The position numbers and the translations under genes were made by a program. A DNA stretch of 61,954 nucleotides from a virus. The stretch is from IMG/VR virus record IMGVR_UViG_3300037840_000222, positions 1 through 61,954 of that record; one strand, given 5' to 3'. The notes beneath the pieces are model-generated. The model ran no database searches and had not been told where the DNA came from. It was given only the letters and a program-made list of their open reading frames with translations. Positions 25,174 to 33,431 of the stretch are shown piece by piece (the first letter of the stretch is position 1; each line of letters opens with the position of its first letter).

Positions 25174-25586
25174 ACTTCATACCCCTCTGATTTTAAAAGA
25201 GTTGTAGCAAACGGCATCGCTATTTCTACCGCTGGTTCGAGGTAAGTTTCTAGTCTATCAAAAACTTCGTCTTCTGTCAAGGGGAAAAGATTGGCTACGC
25301 CAAATCGGGTTTTCCATCTCTCCACCGCTCCCCGGCCTTCAATATCAATATAATTGCCGTCATCTGTTTTTACGAGTATATGTCCGGGGTCATACGGTAG
25401 CCGATTTCGTCCGTCACCTAGAGCGATTAACTGCCAATCTGGTTTTAATTGTTTGATGGCTAAAGCCAATGCATGGCACTGGCCGTGCCGGAACGCCATT
25501 TTAGCGGAATCGTCTATAATTCCTTGATCATTTAGGGGAACAGATAACGTTTCTTCGTGGTTTTTCCATATTTGGACCGTTGGCAT
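25170..25586 (-). CDS. Papain-like/transglutaminase-like fold candidate (138 aa)
   Basis: RHGQCHALALAIKQL, then PGHILVKTDDGNYIDIEGRG, gives a Cys-His-Asp order that recalls small papain-like or peptidase toxin/effector domains (C-x-A-L-A...H-x-x-V...Y-x-D). Catalysis is an inference. Probably acts in the cytoplasm; no signal peptide. Confidence 0.55.
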   Translation of the reverse strand: MPTVQIWKNHEETLSVPLNDQGIIDDSAKMAFRHGQCHALALAIKQLKPDWQLIALGDGRNRLPYDPGHILVKTDDGNYIDIEGRGAVERWKTRFGVANLFPLTEDEVFDRLETYLEPAVEIAMPFATTLLKSEGYEV

Positions 25587-25748
25587 TTATAGGAAATTTT
25601 CTTGTTTAATTTCCTGAATTAGTATTTCTAGGATTATCATACCCAAGCCAAGGTTTATAAAAGCGACCCAAACATGATTGTTTAAAATCATCATACCAGA
25701 TGCTGCCAAGTTTACTATGATTGCGGCTTTATATAAAATTCTCATCAT
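25587..25748 (-). CDS. Two-helix membrane protein (53 aa)
   Basis: MMRILYKAAIIVNLAASGMM and a second hydrophobic helix; CAGGAGAG ribosome site. TAA directly before the next ATG. Confidence 0.55.
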   Translation of the reverse strand: MMRILYKAAIIVNLAASGMMILNNHVWVAFINLGLGMIILEILIQEIKQENFL

Positions 25749-25999
25749 CTCTCCTGATTAACTATAACAAATTCCTGTGGGATACCATATCTGTTGGCGG
25801 TTTCGACCATATCACGGAAAGTCATCCATTGATTGTTGAAAGCGTAACGCAATAGAGGGGCGGGATGAACAGATGTACAGAGGATTTCCGCCCCTCTTTT
25901 TAAAAACCAATTACAAAAATCATCTTGACAGAGATAAACAGAGTCGTCTATCAATGCCGATGTTGTGAAATCGTTATAGATTGCTAGTGCCGTTGCCAC
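25745..25999 (-). CDS. Hypothetical protein (84 aa)
   Basis: MATALAIYNDFTTSALIDDS; includes QDDFCNWFLKRGAEILCTSVH. No family recognised. Confidence 0.55.
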   Translation of the reverse strand: MATALAIYNDFTTSALIDDSVYLCQDDFCNWFLKRGAEILCTSVHPAPLLRYAFNNQWMTFRDMVETANRYGIPQEFVIVNQER

Positions 26000-26345
26000 T
26001 TTTGCTCCTAAGGTAAGAATCGAGATTATATCTCTTCAGCCACAGTTTCGCCGCCTCCCGGCTATCGTGAGAGACGCCTTCCATATTTTTATAAGATATC
26101 GCCACCATAATGGTTTCTTTCACATGTCCTACCCATTCCGGTCGGCCTACCACTATGTACGGCCCTTTTTCGTTAATACGATTTTGGGCTCCGATCTTAG
26201 CCTGTGTTTTGTTGAACTTATCGATTGGATTATAACTAGAGACGCCAAATCGGATGATAGACAGGCCGTTCCCCATTGGAAACTTGTCGGAAGCTACACA
26301 TCCGACCGGAAAGCCTTTTCTGTTTCTCAGATAGAAATATCTCAT
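25974..26345 (-). CDS. Hypothetical protein (123 aa)
   Basis: MRYFYLRNRKGFPVGCVAS; beta-rich basic protein with GRPEWVGHVKETIMVAIS. Overlaps both neighbours. Confidence 0.55.
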   Translation of the reverse strand: MRYFYLRNRKGFPVGCVASDKFPMGNGLSIIRFGVSSYNPIDKFNKTQAKIGAQNRINEKGPYIVVGRPEWVGHVKETIMVAISYKNMEGVSHDSREAAKLWLKRYNLDSYLRSKSGNGTSNL

Positions 26346-26557
26346 ACTCCTCCTAAAATTCCATTAATAGAACAGACTCTTGATTCACCATGTTTATCTT
26401 GGCATATCGTTTGTCCAAGTTGAAATTCACCTAAACAAAACGGACAACCTCCGTATTCATCAGAATAGGTGTACCCCGATCCTTGGTCTTCGTTACAATA
26501 GCATCGGGAATGGTGGCTATGGCCACAATCACCAGCTTCGGCATCGCAAATTTTCAT
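26342..26557 (-). CDS. Cys/His-rich small protein (71 aa)
   Basis: CGHSHHSRCYC, CPFC, C near the end: seven Cys and several His, likely zinc binding. Variant palindrome in frame near the C-terminus (CSINGILGGV). Confidence 0.6.
   Translation of the reverse strand: MKICDAEAGDCGHSHHSRCYCNEDQGSGYTYSDEYGGCPFCLGEFQLGQTICQDKHGESRVCSINGILGGV
26358..26373. repeat. Palindrome copy 12
   Basis: Variant ATTCCATTAATAGAAC. In frame in gene 26342-26557. Confidence 0.85.
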
Positions 26558-26567
26558 CTGTCCTCCG

Positions 26568-26583
26568 ATTCCATTAATAGAAT
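26568..26583. repeat. Palindrome copy 13
   Basis: Variant ATTCCATTAATAGAAT. Two bases past the stop of gene 26586-26816. Confidence 0.9.
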
Positions 26584-26585
26584 AA

Positions 26586-26816
26586 TTAAAATCCCGTCAT
26601 CAAAGCTTCGATATTTGATTCATCCATCCGATAATTAGCGTATGCTTCGCAGATATCGGCTATTTCTTTGACATCGTAAACTGATGCCGCCCACTGAAAA
26701 GCGATAGAATTTAGAATAAGAGCCGCCGCCTCCATTTTGGTTGATGGTATTTTAGGTGGGTTTTCTAAAATATCGTAAATTATGTCGTAATCATCCTTGA
26801 CAATCTGTTTATCCAT
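26586..26816 (-). CDS. Hypothetical protein (76 aa)
   Basis: MDKQIVKDDYDIIYDILENP; acidic, helical. Divergent from the plus-strand gene at 26845. Confidence 0.55.
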   Translation of the reverse strand: MDKQIVKDDYDIIYDILENPPKIPSTKMEAAALILNSIAFQWAASVYDVKEIADICEAYANYRMDESNIEALMTGF

Positions 26817-26826
26817 ATGTTATACT
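26797..26826 (+). promoter_or_regulatory. Sigma-70 promoter, extended -10
   Basis: TTGACA (26797-26802), 18-bp spacer, TATACT (26821-26826) preceded by TG (TGTTATACT). Close to consensus. Drives the lone plus-strand gene; the -35 lies inside the start region of the divergent gene. Confidence 0.75.
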
Positions 26827-26844
26827 CTTTTCTAGGAGATTAAA

Positions 26845-27030
26845 ATGGCTAAAAGCAAAGGCGTCAGACTCGCCGTAAAAACCATGTCTGAAATTTTATC
26901 CAACCCTAAATCTACCACCAGTCAGAAAATAGGTGCGGCTAGAGTGATAGCTTTAATTTATGGTGGTAAAAAGAAAGCCATGAAAGAGAAGAAAGAGAAA
27001 AATACCGGGGTTTCCCCTCTGTTAAACTAA
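26845..27030 (+). CDS. Small basic plus-strand protein (61 aa)
   Basis: MAKSKGVRLAVKTMSEILSN, Lys-rich C-terminus. AGGAGATTAAA before ATG. The only plus gene in the 0-37 kb minus block; its own sigma-70 promoter suggests expression from host polymerase independent of the operon. Ends in a four-base overlap with a convergent gene. Confidence 0.7.
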   Translation: MAKSKGVRLAVKTMSEILSNPKSTTSQKIGAARVIALIYGGKKKAMKEKKEKNTGVSPLLN

Positions 27031-27281
27031 TCTTGAAAGAAACAGATGGTGGCTCCTTTGGGGAATGTTTCATGTCCCATCTTTACATAGTATTTAACTT
27101 CGTCAAGAGCTTTCTCTTGTGAGATTGTTGACCAATATAAAACATCATCCCCCACTCGGATTGCAACATTATGTTTTGATGTCATATAAAGAACAGGTTC
27201 TCCGTCTGGAATCTTGTCGGCCCCGCCGATAGGCGTTCCTATTTCTTCTTCGCAGTGTTTTAAAGAGTAAGTTATCTTCAT
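27027..27281 (-). CDS. Hypothetical protein, paralogue A (84 aa)
   Basis: MKITYSLKHCEEEIGTP ... HETFPKGATICFFQD. Ends like its neighbour 27283-27534 (LPKGTVVVLIQE), so the two look like an old tandem duplication. Confidence 0.6.
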   Translation of the reverse strand: MKITYSLKHCEEEIGTPIGGADKIPDGEPVLYMTSKHNVAIRVGDDVLYWSTISQEKALDEVKYYVKMGHETFPKGATICFFQD

Positions 27282-27282
27282 T

Positions 27283-27534
27283 TTACTCCTGTATTAAAAC
27301 GACAACCGTTCCTTTGGGTAACAGACGGTACTGTTGAATAAAGTTTTCTGGGTTTTGATCTTGTGGATTGGACCCGATTCCGGCAGGAGAATTAAACCGG
27401 AATATCCGCTCGCCTATACGAATTACAGGTCTATTAGAATCTGACTCGGCTAAAGTATATTCCGGCAGATTTTTAGCCTCTGTCCATTCCCCATAATTCC
27501 CTTTAGCGTGTTTAACAGAGATAAAGCATTTCAT
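27283..27534 (-). CDS. Hypothetical protein, paralogue B (83 aa)
   Basis: MKCFISVKHAKGNYGEWTEA; shares strand pattern and P-K-G-x-x-x-x-x-x-Q ending with the downstream gene. Confidence 0.6.
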   Translation of the reverse strand: MKCFISVKHAKGNYGEWTEAKNLPEYTLAESDSNRPVIRIGERIFRFNSPAGIGSNPQDQNPENFIQQYRLLPKGTVVVLIQE

Positions 27535-27547
27535 GAATAGCCCTCCG

Positions 27548-27563
27548 ATTCCATTAATGGAAT
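27548..27563. repeat. Palindrome copy 14
   Basis: Exact. Overlaps the stop of gene 27563-27766. Confidence 0.95.
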
Positions 27564-27766
27564 TATCTATGAACTTCAGTTTTATGTCCGTTTTTACAAA
27601 TAATAAACTTTGGTGGATTGGTTCCGTCTACTACTTTATGGATATTAACTTCCGGATCGGCTTGACTGATAGGATTGCATTCAGAGCAGAAAACAACATA
27701 TTTGATCCCTTGTTTGGTTTTAGTTCGGGTTCCGTTTTTCTTGTTCTTTCTGTTTATTCGAGGCAT
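27563..27766 (-). CDS. Zinc-ribbon basic protein (67 aa)
   Basis: MPRINRKNKKNGTRTKTK, then FCSEC and ICKNGH: basic N-terminus plus C-x-x-C ... C-x-x-x-H. Stop is fused to a palindrome copy; start follows hairpin element E1. Confidence 0.6.
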   Translation of the reverse strand: MPRINRKNKKNGTRTKTKQGIKYVVFCSECNPISQADPEVNIHKVVDGTNPPKFIICKNGHKTEVHR

Positions 27767-27822
27767 AAGCCCTCCATAAGAAAAGGGAAGTTCTGATCCT
27801 TCCCTTGCCCTAGCAGGACTTA
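27767..27822 (-). promoter_or_regulatory. Stop-hairpin-start element E1
   Basis: RNA sense: stop TAA in AAGTCCTGCTAGG, apical stem AAGGGAAG/CTTCCCTT, then CTTATGGAGGGCTT directly before ATG. Basal AAGTCCT pairs with AGGGCTT. Confidence 0.7.
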
Positions 27823-28065
27823 GATGGCTAGAGTGAGATCACCGAGAAGAGTGATATCCGTGCGGCTGCCGAAATAGCTGGCAGGCTTCACCGTTACCTG
27901 ATTGGCTCCCGCATTACCGGGGTGGCCCAGCTTTACAGCTTCACCACCAGTGGCCTTGACGTAAACGCGGCCATAGGAGGTCTGAAAGAATCCGCCGACC
28001 GGAACATCAGCGAAAGTGACGGACTTAGGAGCCGCCTTAGCGGCTGTGGTAAACTTAAAAGGCAT
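27820..28065 (-). CDS. Hypothetical protein (81 aa)
   Basis: MPFKFTTAAKAAPKSVTFAD followed by VPVGGFFQTSYGRVYVK, a small beta-barrel type pattern. GC-richer wobble than neighbours. Lies between elements E1 and E2. Confidence 0.6.
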   Translation of the reverse strand: MPFKFTTAAKAAPKSVTFADVPVGGFFQTSYGRVYVKATGGEAVKLGHPGNAGANQVTVKPASYFGSRTDITLLGDLTLAI

Positions 28066-28113
28066 GTTTTTCTCTTTTCATTTGAAATTCTCTCTTTTGA
28101 GAGTGAGGTTCTG

Positions 28114-28157
28114 ATCCCTCCATAAGACAGTCTAAATTAGACTGCCCTAGCAGGAAT
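28114..28157 (-). promoter_or_regulatory. Stop-hairpin-start element E2 (remote variant)
   Basis: RNA sense: ATTCCTGCTAGGG, stem CAGTCTAA/TTAGACTG, CTTATGGAGGGAT. Unlike other copies it ends about 50 nt before the next start and is followed by a second hairpin, CTCTC-AAAA-GAGAG. Confidence 0.6.
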
Positions 28158-28163
28158 GAAGCT

Positions 28164-28511
28164 CTAATAACCTGAAATAACGCCGGATTGTAACTCTAAA
28201 TACCACGCACCTCCGTCATGGTCTTTTGTTTGGATATCGGCTTCCGCCTCTTCATTAAACAGAATTTTAACATATTGAAGATATCGTTCTGTTACTGTTA
28301 AATCTTCTTGTGTAGAAAGATCGAAACGATATTGATAATTAACGTAATAAGATAGGATACTTTTTCTTATCATTAATTCGATTTGTTCTCTGTTTGGCTG
28401 GCAATCATCTCTATAATCTAGAGCCAATTTAAGGCCATTTAACATCGGACGGAAAGTATTGCTAAAATCGTTGTCGCCTAAAACTATCGCTATTGTTCTT
28501 ATCTGTTCCAC
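28164..28511 (-). CDS. Hypothetical protein (115 aa)
   Basis: Start set at GTG 28511 (VEQIRTIAIVLGDND), two bases after the upstream TAA; an ATG seven codons earlier lies inside the upstream gene. Helical, acidic C-terminus. Confidence 0.55.
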   Translation of the reverse strand: MEQIRTIAIVLGDNDFSNTFRPMLNGLKLALDYRDDCQPNREQIELMIRKSILSYYVNYQYRFDLSTQEDLTVTERYLQYVKILFNEEAEADIQTKDHDGGAWYLELQSGVISGY

Positions 28512-28513
28512 GT

Positions 28514-28678
28514 TTACCCCACCCAAACCCAATTACAAACACAACTTATTGTCTCATGAAGCGTCTGTTTTGGGTACTGTCCTTCCCCAATGTTGTCCCG
28601 CCTAAAACCGGCGGCCCTATTAGGAAAGATTCCGGAATAAGTGGCACAGGAAACGTAAATAGTTTGTTCGAGGTTCAT
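28514..28678 (-). CDS. Hypothetical protein (54 aa)
   Basis: MNLEQTIYVSCATYSGIFPN; AGGAGGACAG before ATG. Three Cys. Palindrome copy 10-25 bases upstream. Confidence 0.6.
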   Translation of the reverse strand: MNLEQTIYVSCATYSGIFPNRAAGFRRDNIGEGQYPKQTLHETISCVCNWVWVG

Positions 28679-28688
28679 CTGTCCTCCT

Positions 28689-28704
28689 ATTCCATTAATG
28701 GAAT
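28689..28704. repeat. Palindrome copy 15
   Basis: Exact. Abuts the stop of the phosphatase gene. Confidence 0.95.
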
Positions 28705-29808
28705 TTAAAACCCGCCTAGCAATTGAGTTTGACTGTTATTTTGATAAGTGCTGGCGGTAGTTTCATATTTGAATTTTGCTTCGAACTTATCCAGTTTACC
28801 TGCGACAGACCAAACGGCTTTTTCCTGTATGAGTGCCTCAATTGCCTCTGGGCAGTGCATAGAATGAACGAGATCAATTGCCGCCCTTGGCTCCATCCCA
28901 CAAGCTACGACAAACAGAGAGGCTAATGCTGTTCCAGTCCGACCATGACCACCTACACAAAACATTAACATTTTGTATTTATTGGTTTTGAGATAGTTTA
29001 CCAAATCTCTCCAAAATTCGCCTGGAAGATTAACCACCCCTCTATCCGGCCAGTCAAGAACAAATTCTCTATATGTCTGTCCTCCAGATTCCCATTTAGC
29101 CAATTCGGGGACAGGTAATTTGTGCTTTTTTCCTATTTCATTTCCAGTTAGATTGAGCACTATATCAAATTCGTTTAAACGGGTTTCGCAATCATACCTG
29201 CGGCCTACCCAAACACCCCACGTTTTCCCATCAATCATTTGTTTTGGTGGGTGGGAACAGTGTTTAACGTTAGACGTATAACTGGCGAAGCCGTTCGCTT
29301 TCCGGCCAGCAGGAGTTTCGTGCTTTTCAGCTAATGCCCAGGTATCGAATTTTTGTTTACAGTATATGCATTGTTGAGAACATTCTTCTTTAACCCATTT
29401 ACAATAATGGAGTTCTTCTTTTTGCTCATCCTTCTTTTCAGTCTGGATCATAGAATTATCCCTTTCATGGTTGGTGGCTTCCTGCATATACCAAGTTTCA
29501 AACTTACACCCGGTACAATGCCAGATTTCATATTCATCAATGTAAACTTGATGTTTTATTTGGTCTTGATCTGGCAGAAACTCTTTAGTCTCTAGATTCC
29601 AATCTTTTTCACATTTATCACAGTAACCCAGCCAAACACCGTGCCATTCATATTCATAACTTGCAGTTTGGCATTTTGGGCAAGGAGAATAGACAGCTTC
29701 GCCTACCCCCGCTTGTTCGACATCCGACTGTTCCATCATAGATAATTCCAGTTCGTTATGGGGCCGATCACAATCTATTTCTTCGCATTGACAGATTAAA
29801 TTATTCAT
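28705..29808 (-). CDS. Dual-specificity phosphatase with zinc-ribbon N-terminus
   Basis: 367 residues. N-terminal third has several C-x-x-C pairs (CPKCQT, CDKCEK, CIYCKQKF with a following H), like zinc ribbons. C-terminal 150 residues: MLMFCVGGHGRTGTALASL is a C-x(5)-R phosphatase loop of the tyrosine/dual-specificity family, with LVNYLKTNKYK before it and general-acid candidate D in LDWPDRG. Stop abuts a palindrome. Overlaps the end of the large Cys-rich gene upstream, so the two are co-expressed. Confidence 0.75.
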   Translation of the reverse strand: MNNLICQCEEIDCDRPHNELELSMMEQSDVEQAGVGEAVYSPCPKCQTASYEYEWHGVWLGYCDKCEKDWNLETKEFLPDQDQIKHQVYIDEYEIWHCTGCKFETWYMQEATNHERDNSMIQTEKKDEQKEELHYCKWVKEECSQQCIYCKQKFDTWALAEKHETPAGRKANGFASYTSNVKHCSHPPKQMIDGKTWGVWVGRRYDCETRLNEFDIVLNLTGNEIGKKHKLPVPELAKWESGGQTYREFVLDWPDRGVVNLPGEFWRDLVNYLKTNKYKMLMFCVGGHGRTGTALASLFVVACGMEPRAAIDLVHSMHCPEAIEALIQEKAVWSVAGKLDKFEAKFKYETTASTYQNNSQTQLLGGF

Positions 29809-32344
29809 TAGGCTCCGTTTCTTCTTCTATTTCTGGATTACAGTTTTCACAATCGGTATTCTCGCAATCATGACAGTCTGTGTTTGTACAGTTACATCCA
29901 TTAGGGCAGCAATTTTCACAATCATGGTCATTACAGTCACAGCAGTTTGGGCACATCCAATCGGTATCGTGACAAGATATGCAGTTACAGTCGCAACCGT
30001 CGGGATAGCAGATACTACAGGTGTGGTCTTCACAATCGCATTTTGGAATAACTACCGCCGGATGGCAATCTTCGCATTCAGGATTCCCGCAACATTCATT
30101 CGTACAGCAAACTTTCACTGATGAAGAAGAGACTTGTTTCTTGTAAATCTCAGTCTTATATCGTTTCCGGTGTTCTTCTAGATACGTTTTCGGATCGAGT
30201 GGCTCGATTTTGAACTTTCTGGCTTCTACAAATCTTTTTTCTAACCCTATTCCACCGTCTTTTATAGCATCATAAAGAATTGGGGCTACGGGTAGAATAG
30301 AATGAATCGGATTATTCGCAGTATAAGTCATCTCATTTGGAGAGATAAACTTATTAAAAGTCCATCCCCCATTGTGAACAGAGTTTACCCCGTTATTCAG
30401 TGCTTCGAGAGCCGCTTGATAGTTTCCATCTACCAAAGCATTAAAAATAAGACCGGCCCAGCGGGCTAACAGAAACCATCTAGGCCCGCCGATGCTTGAA
30501 TTTCGCCAATCTTCTTTATCGAAAGAATCCATCGCGGAGACATATCTTTTCCTGGTTATACCGAAAAAAGTCCGAGGAAAATAGGTGTTGTATTCTGTTT
30601 CCCGGTCTCCGATACTCCCGGTGCCCAATATCGTGCGATCTCTTCTACGATATTCCCCTAACGTCGCCGTAACTAGAAGTCGATAACAGCACCCCATTGC
30701 CAGTCCTAACAAGAGATCGGCTTTTCCTAACCATTTAATCGTATGGTGGCACCCCGCCATCATGATATAAGCGGCATTTTCCCTTTTTACTTTAATCTTA
30801 CATCCTAACATAAATCCGCGCTTCATCGCGATTATATCAGGCGTAGATTTGGAGGATAGAGGCTCTAAAATCTCTCCGATCTTAGGCTCTCTAGATACTA
30901 GAATGGGGATGTTTGACAGGTAGGCATGAACAGCATAATGGCTGGCTAAACTACCTCCTGGGTGGTAAACGACTGATCCTTCAGGGAGGGTTTTTACCTT
31001 TTTCTCCCATTCTAGTAAGTCGCCTTTAGCTTCGACAATTGAAGTAACTGTGATTTTCTTAGGGATAAAATCAATCGAATCGGGGAGTTTCGGCCCGTTT
31101 CTTAGTTGGACATATTGTGGACTATATTCCTTGTCTTCCCTGATTACTAATTTCTGTTTGATGTTGCAAAAAACACAAAGTTTATGCGTGTATTCTCTCC
31201 ACAATATTTCAAGATATGGTGCCTCAGTTATCCCGGCATCTTTTAATAAATTACCCCAAATAACTATATGACTGTAGGGACTACCGATTGTAGATATTCT
31301 TATCGAATCTCTTCCGCTAGTGGCCCCGTCGTTACCTTGGCCGATAGACAACGATCCTTCTGTCCATACTCCGCTATGACTGGACTTGATAAAAGGCATA
31401 GCGATAATCTCCGCGTTTTCATCAGCCTGCCGAGTCTCTTTGACTATTTGTTGGGCTTCTTCAAGCGTGTTTACAGGCCGTGAATCAACAAATCCGTGTC
31501 TAGGAATAACAGGACAAGGACGGACGAATTTACCTATCAATTCTTGTAACTGTTTTTTGGTCTTTAACCATTCTATATCATATAATTTGTTCTCAGGAAC
31601 AGGGAAATAATGTTTACTTAGGGCCGACAATCCTCTAGTTTTTTGGGTTCGATAGTCGATTGGTGTTTGTGATAACGTTTTACGATCACCAACTTTTTTA
31701 CCTTTTGCGACAATCGTGTCACCACAAATATAACAGCCGCAACCAACCGTTCCGTAGATTTCAGCAGTTCCTTGAATAATCGAACTATCTCCTACGATAG
31801 CCCCTGACAAAAACGATTTATCGTTAACAGTGGTATGCTCTTCTATTTTTGAATCATGAACCAGGCTTTCCCCCCAAATAAGACAATTTGGACCCACTAT
31901 AGAAGATCCACATACAACGGCATTTTTGCCCACATTAGCCGACGCATCTACCTGAGAATCTTTATACACCCAGCCACCAGGGAGGTATCCGTTTGTATTT
32001 TTATGGCGGTGCCAATCTTCAAAAACAGATCCAGGCATAAGATCAAGAATTTTCTGGGTTGGCACATCCGGTTTTGTCTCTTTCATTTCTAGAATAGCAG
32101 TATTTTCCATATTTTCTTCCTGTAGTGGAATAGAAAAAGCGGGGTCAATTGGATAAAAGATTTGATTATCTTTTGGAGTAGCGTATTCAATCTTATACGG
32201 AAAGCCTACAGTCGTCCAGTCTTTTGAGATAGGTATTGATACGTCTACTACTGGTGCAGTGTAAAACCATGATTGCGGAATTTTTTCTTTAACCAGAAAA
32301 TAGGTTTTAGACAGTTTTTCAAAGTCATCTAATTTTAGAGCCAA
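29801..32344 (-). CDS. Large multidomain protein: hexapeptide-repeat, PEP-mobile-like and Cys-rich tail
   Basis: 847 residues. About 115-230: left-handed beta-helix hexapeptide repeats (VDASANVGKNAVVCGSSIVG). About 270-450: region with SGVWTEGSLSIGQGNDGATSGR and QYVQLRNGPKLPD. About 470-500: VVYHPGGSLASHYAVHAYLS resembles the swivelling phosphohistidine domain of PEP synthase-type enzymes (G-G-x-x-S-H-x-A/V). About 740-835: more than 30 Cys in C-D-C / C-x-x-C spacing with acidic residues. I did not recognise this combination; it may bind metal and carry a phosphate or nucleotide relay. Confidence 0.65.
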   Translation of the reverse strand: MALKLDDFEKLSKTYFLVKEKIPQSWFYTAPVVDVSIPISKDWTTVGFPYKIEYATPKDNQIFYPIDPAFSIPLQEENMENTAILEMKETKPDVPTQKILDLMPGSVFEDWHRHKNTNGYLPGGWVYKDSQVDASANVGKNAVVCGSSIVGPNCLIWGESLVHDSKIEEHTTVNDKSFLSGAIVGDSSIIQGTAEIYGTVGCGCYICGDTIVAKGKKVGDRKTLSQTPIDYRTQKTRGLSALSKHYFPVPENKLYDIEWLKTKKQLQELIGKFVRPCPVIPRHGFVDSRPVNTLEEAQQIVKETRQADENAEIIAMPFIKSSHSGVWTEGSLSIGQGNDGATSGRDSIRISTIGSPYSHIVIWGNLLKDAGITEAPYLEILWREYTHKLCVFCNIKQKLVIREDKEYSPQYVQLRNGPKLPDSIDFIPKKITVTSIVEAKGDLLEWEKKVKTLPEGSVVYHPGGSLASHYAVHAYLSNIPILVSREPKIGEILEPLSSKSTPDIIAMKRGFMLGCKIKVKRENAAYIMMAGCHHTIKWLGKADLLLGLAMGCCYRLLVTATLGEYRRRDRTILGTGSIGDRETEYNTYFPRTFFGITRKRYVSAMDSFDKEDWRNSSIGGPRWFLLARWAGLIFNALVDGNYQAALEALNNGVNSVHNGGWTFNKFISPNEMTYTANNPIHSILPVAPILYDAIKDGGIGLEKRFVEARKFKIEPLDPKTYLEEHRKRYKTEIYKKQVSSSSVKVCCTNECCGNPECEDCHPAVVIPKCDCEDHTCSICYPDGCDCNCISCHDTDWMCPNCCDCNDHDCENCCPNGCNCTNTDCHDCENTDCENCNPEIEEETEPNE

Positions 32345-32365
32345 TTTTGTTCCTCGGTTGAAAAT

Positions 32366-32381
32366 ATTCCATTAATGGAAT
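32366..32381. repeat. Palindrome copy 16
   Basis: Exact. Overlaps the stop of gene 32381-32608. Confidence 0.95.
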
Positions 32382-32608
32382 TACAGTCGTTTCTCTTTCC
32401 TGTACCAGCTTTTTTGCCATTGTTTTAAGACATTTTGAGAAATAGACAAAACCACCACCATAAGGCCTATTCCCGCTCTGGCTGTCGAATTAGTAACATC
32501 AACTAATCCGTTCCATAAATCCATTAAATGGGGTTTTGCGTGATCTCTAAACCCCCTGGTGGTTTTTAGATAGTGGAATTTGATTGAGTGGTTTATATCT
32601 CTAATCAT
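32381..32608 (-). CDS. Hypothetical protein with one hydrophobic segment (75 aa)
   Basis: MIRDINHSIKFHYLKTTRGF, then NSTARAGIGLMVVVLSIS (short hydrophobic stretch), basic tail WYRKEKRL. Preceded by element E3; stop fused to a palindrome. Confidence 0.6.
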   Translation of the reverse strand: MIRDINHSIKFHYLKTTRGFRDHAKPHLMDLWNGLVDVTNSTARAGIGLMVVVLSISQNVLKQWQKSWYRKEKRL

Positions 32609-32655
32609 TAAAACCCTCCATTGGGCGCTCTGCGGAGCGCCCTAGCAGGGTTTTA
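32609..32655 (-). promoter_or_regulatory. Stop-hairpin-start element E3
   Basis: RNA sense: TAA in AAAACCCTGCTAG, strong stem GGGCGCTC-cgca-GAGCGCCC, AATGGAGGGTTTTA then ATG. Basal AAAACCCT pairs with AGGGTTTT. Confidence 0.75.
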
Positions 32656-33126
32656 ATATCCAGTTTTGATGAAATGTAAAACTCGAAGTTTAGTTGCCTT
32701 GAACCGCCCTTTTCCAGTCTTAGCTGCTTTATACATATTTGAGTATTTTTCAGGCCATCCATACCCCCCATTGCAAGAATGTTCTTTGAGAAAGAACAGT
32801 CTAGCGGCTTGTTGATCCGTGAGACCGAGTATTTTCTTAGCAGGATCAAATGCATCGGGAAATCCATCGTACTTATCTTCGAAGAATCCATAATCCTTCA
32901 AAAATTGAATACCTTTTTTAGTTACAAGGAGGCAGGTTCCGCCCAAACAAGAGGTGATTTTACAAGGCGGAACAGGTTGCATTTTATGATCAACTCCGGC
33001 TACTTGGTCGTCTTCGTGAAAAGCACCCCAGTGTACCATGTTAAGCCGGTCTTTCTCTTCTTCCAAATATTTCAGGATTCGGAGTAGAATTCGTTCTGTT
33101 TTCTTTGATACTGCGTTTTTTGTCAT
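32653..33126 (-). CDS. Hypothetical protein (157 aa)
   Basis: MTKNAVSKKTERILLRILKY; middle has SCLGGTCLLVTKKGIQFL and FFEDKYDGFPDAFDPAKKIL. Resembles small phage helical proteins; no family recognised. Confidence 0.6.
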   Translation of the reverse strand: MTKNAVSKKTERILLRILKYLEEEKDRLNMVHWGAFHEDDQVAGVDHKMQPVPPCKITSCLGGTCLLVTKKGIQFLKDYGFFEDKYDGFPDAFDPAKKILGLTDQQAARLFFLKEHSCNGGYGWPEKYSNMYKAAKTGKGRFKATKLRVLHFIKTGY

Positions 33127-33248
33127 TTTGTTCTCCTAAAGAACGTTATAATTCTGTGAAAATATAACCGCCATCCATAGTAGATGGTTGTTCCCGCTAC
33201 GACCGTAGCGGTACCTATTTCGGGTCAGATATAGCACATAAAACCCCC

Positions 33249-33431
33249 TTAAGACAATCTGTTCTCTCCTAGCCAATAATCACCGTGAGATGAACAGACT
33301 TTATATCCTAGAACAATCTTGCCATCTTGTAAATCCCGTCTCCAGGCTCTGATTTCTTCTACTTTACCGGACAGACGGGTTCCGTTAATGGAAAAAAGAA
33401 CTTTTTGGCCGATATCGAACTTAAGTTTCAT
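33249..33431 (-). CDS. Hypothetical SH3-like protein (60 aa)
   Basis: MKLKFDIGQKVLFSINGTRLSGKVEEI reads like a small SH3/YopX-type barrel. Start at ATG 33431 overlaps the upstream TGA. A degenerate palindrome encodes SING. Confidence 0.6.
   Translation of the reverse strand: MKLKFDIGQKVLFSINGTRLSGKVEEIRAWRRDLQDGKIVLGYKVCSSHGDYWLGENRLS
33379..33394. repeat. Degenerate palindrome
   Basis: GTTCCGTTAATGGAAA. In frame in gene 33249-33431. Confidence 0.5.

Noticed and set aside
29827-30121. Other-frame ORFs over the Cys-rich tail
   Set aside because: Produced by the TGT/TGC-rich codons of the tail of 29801-32344.
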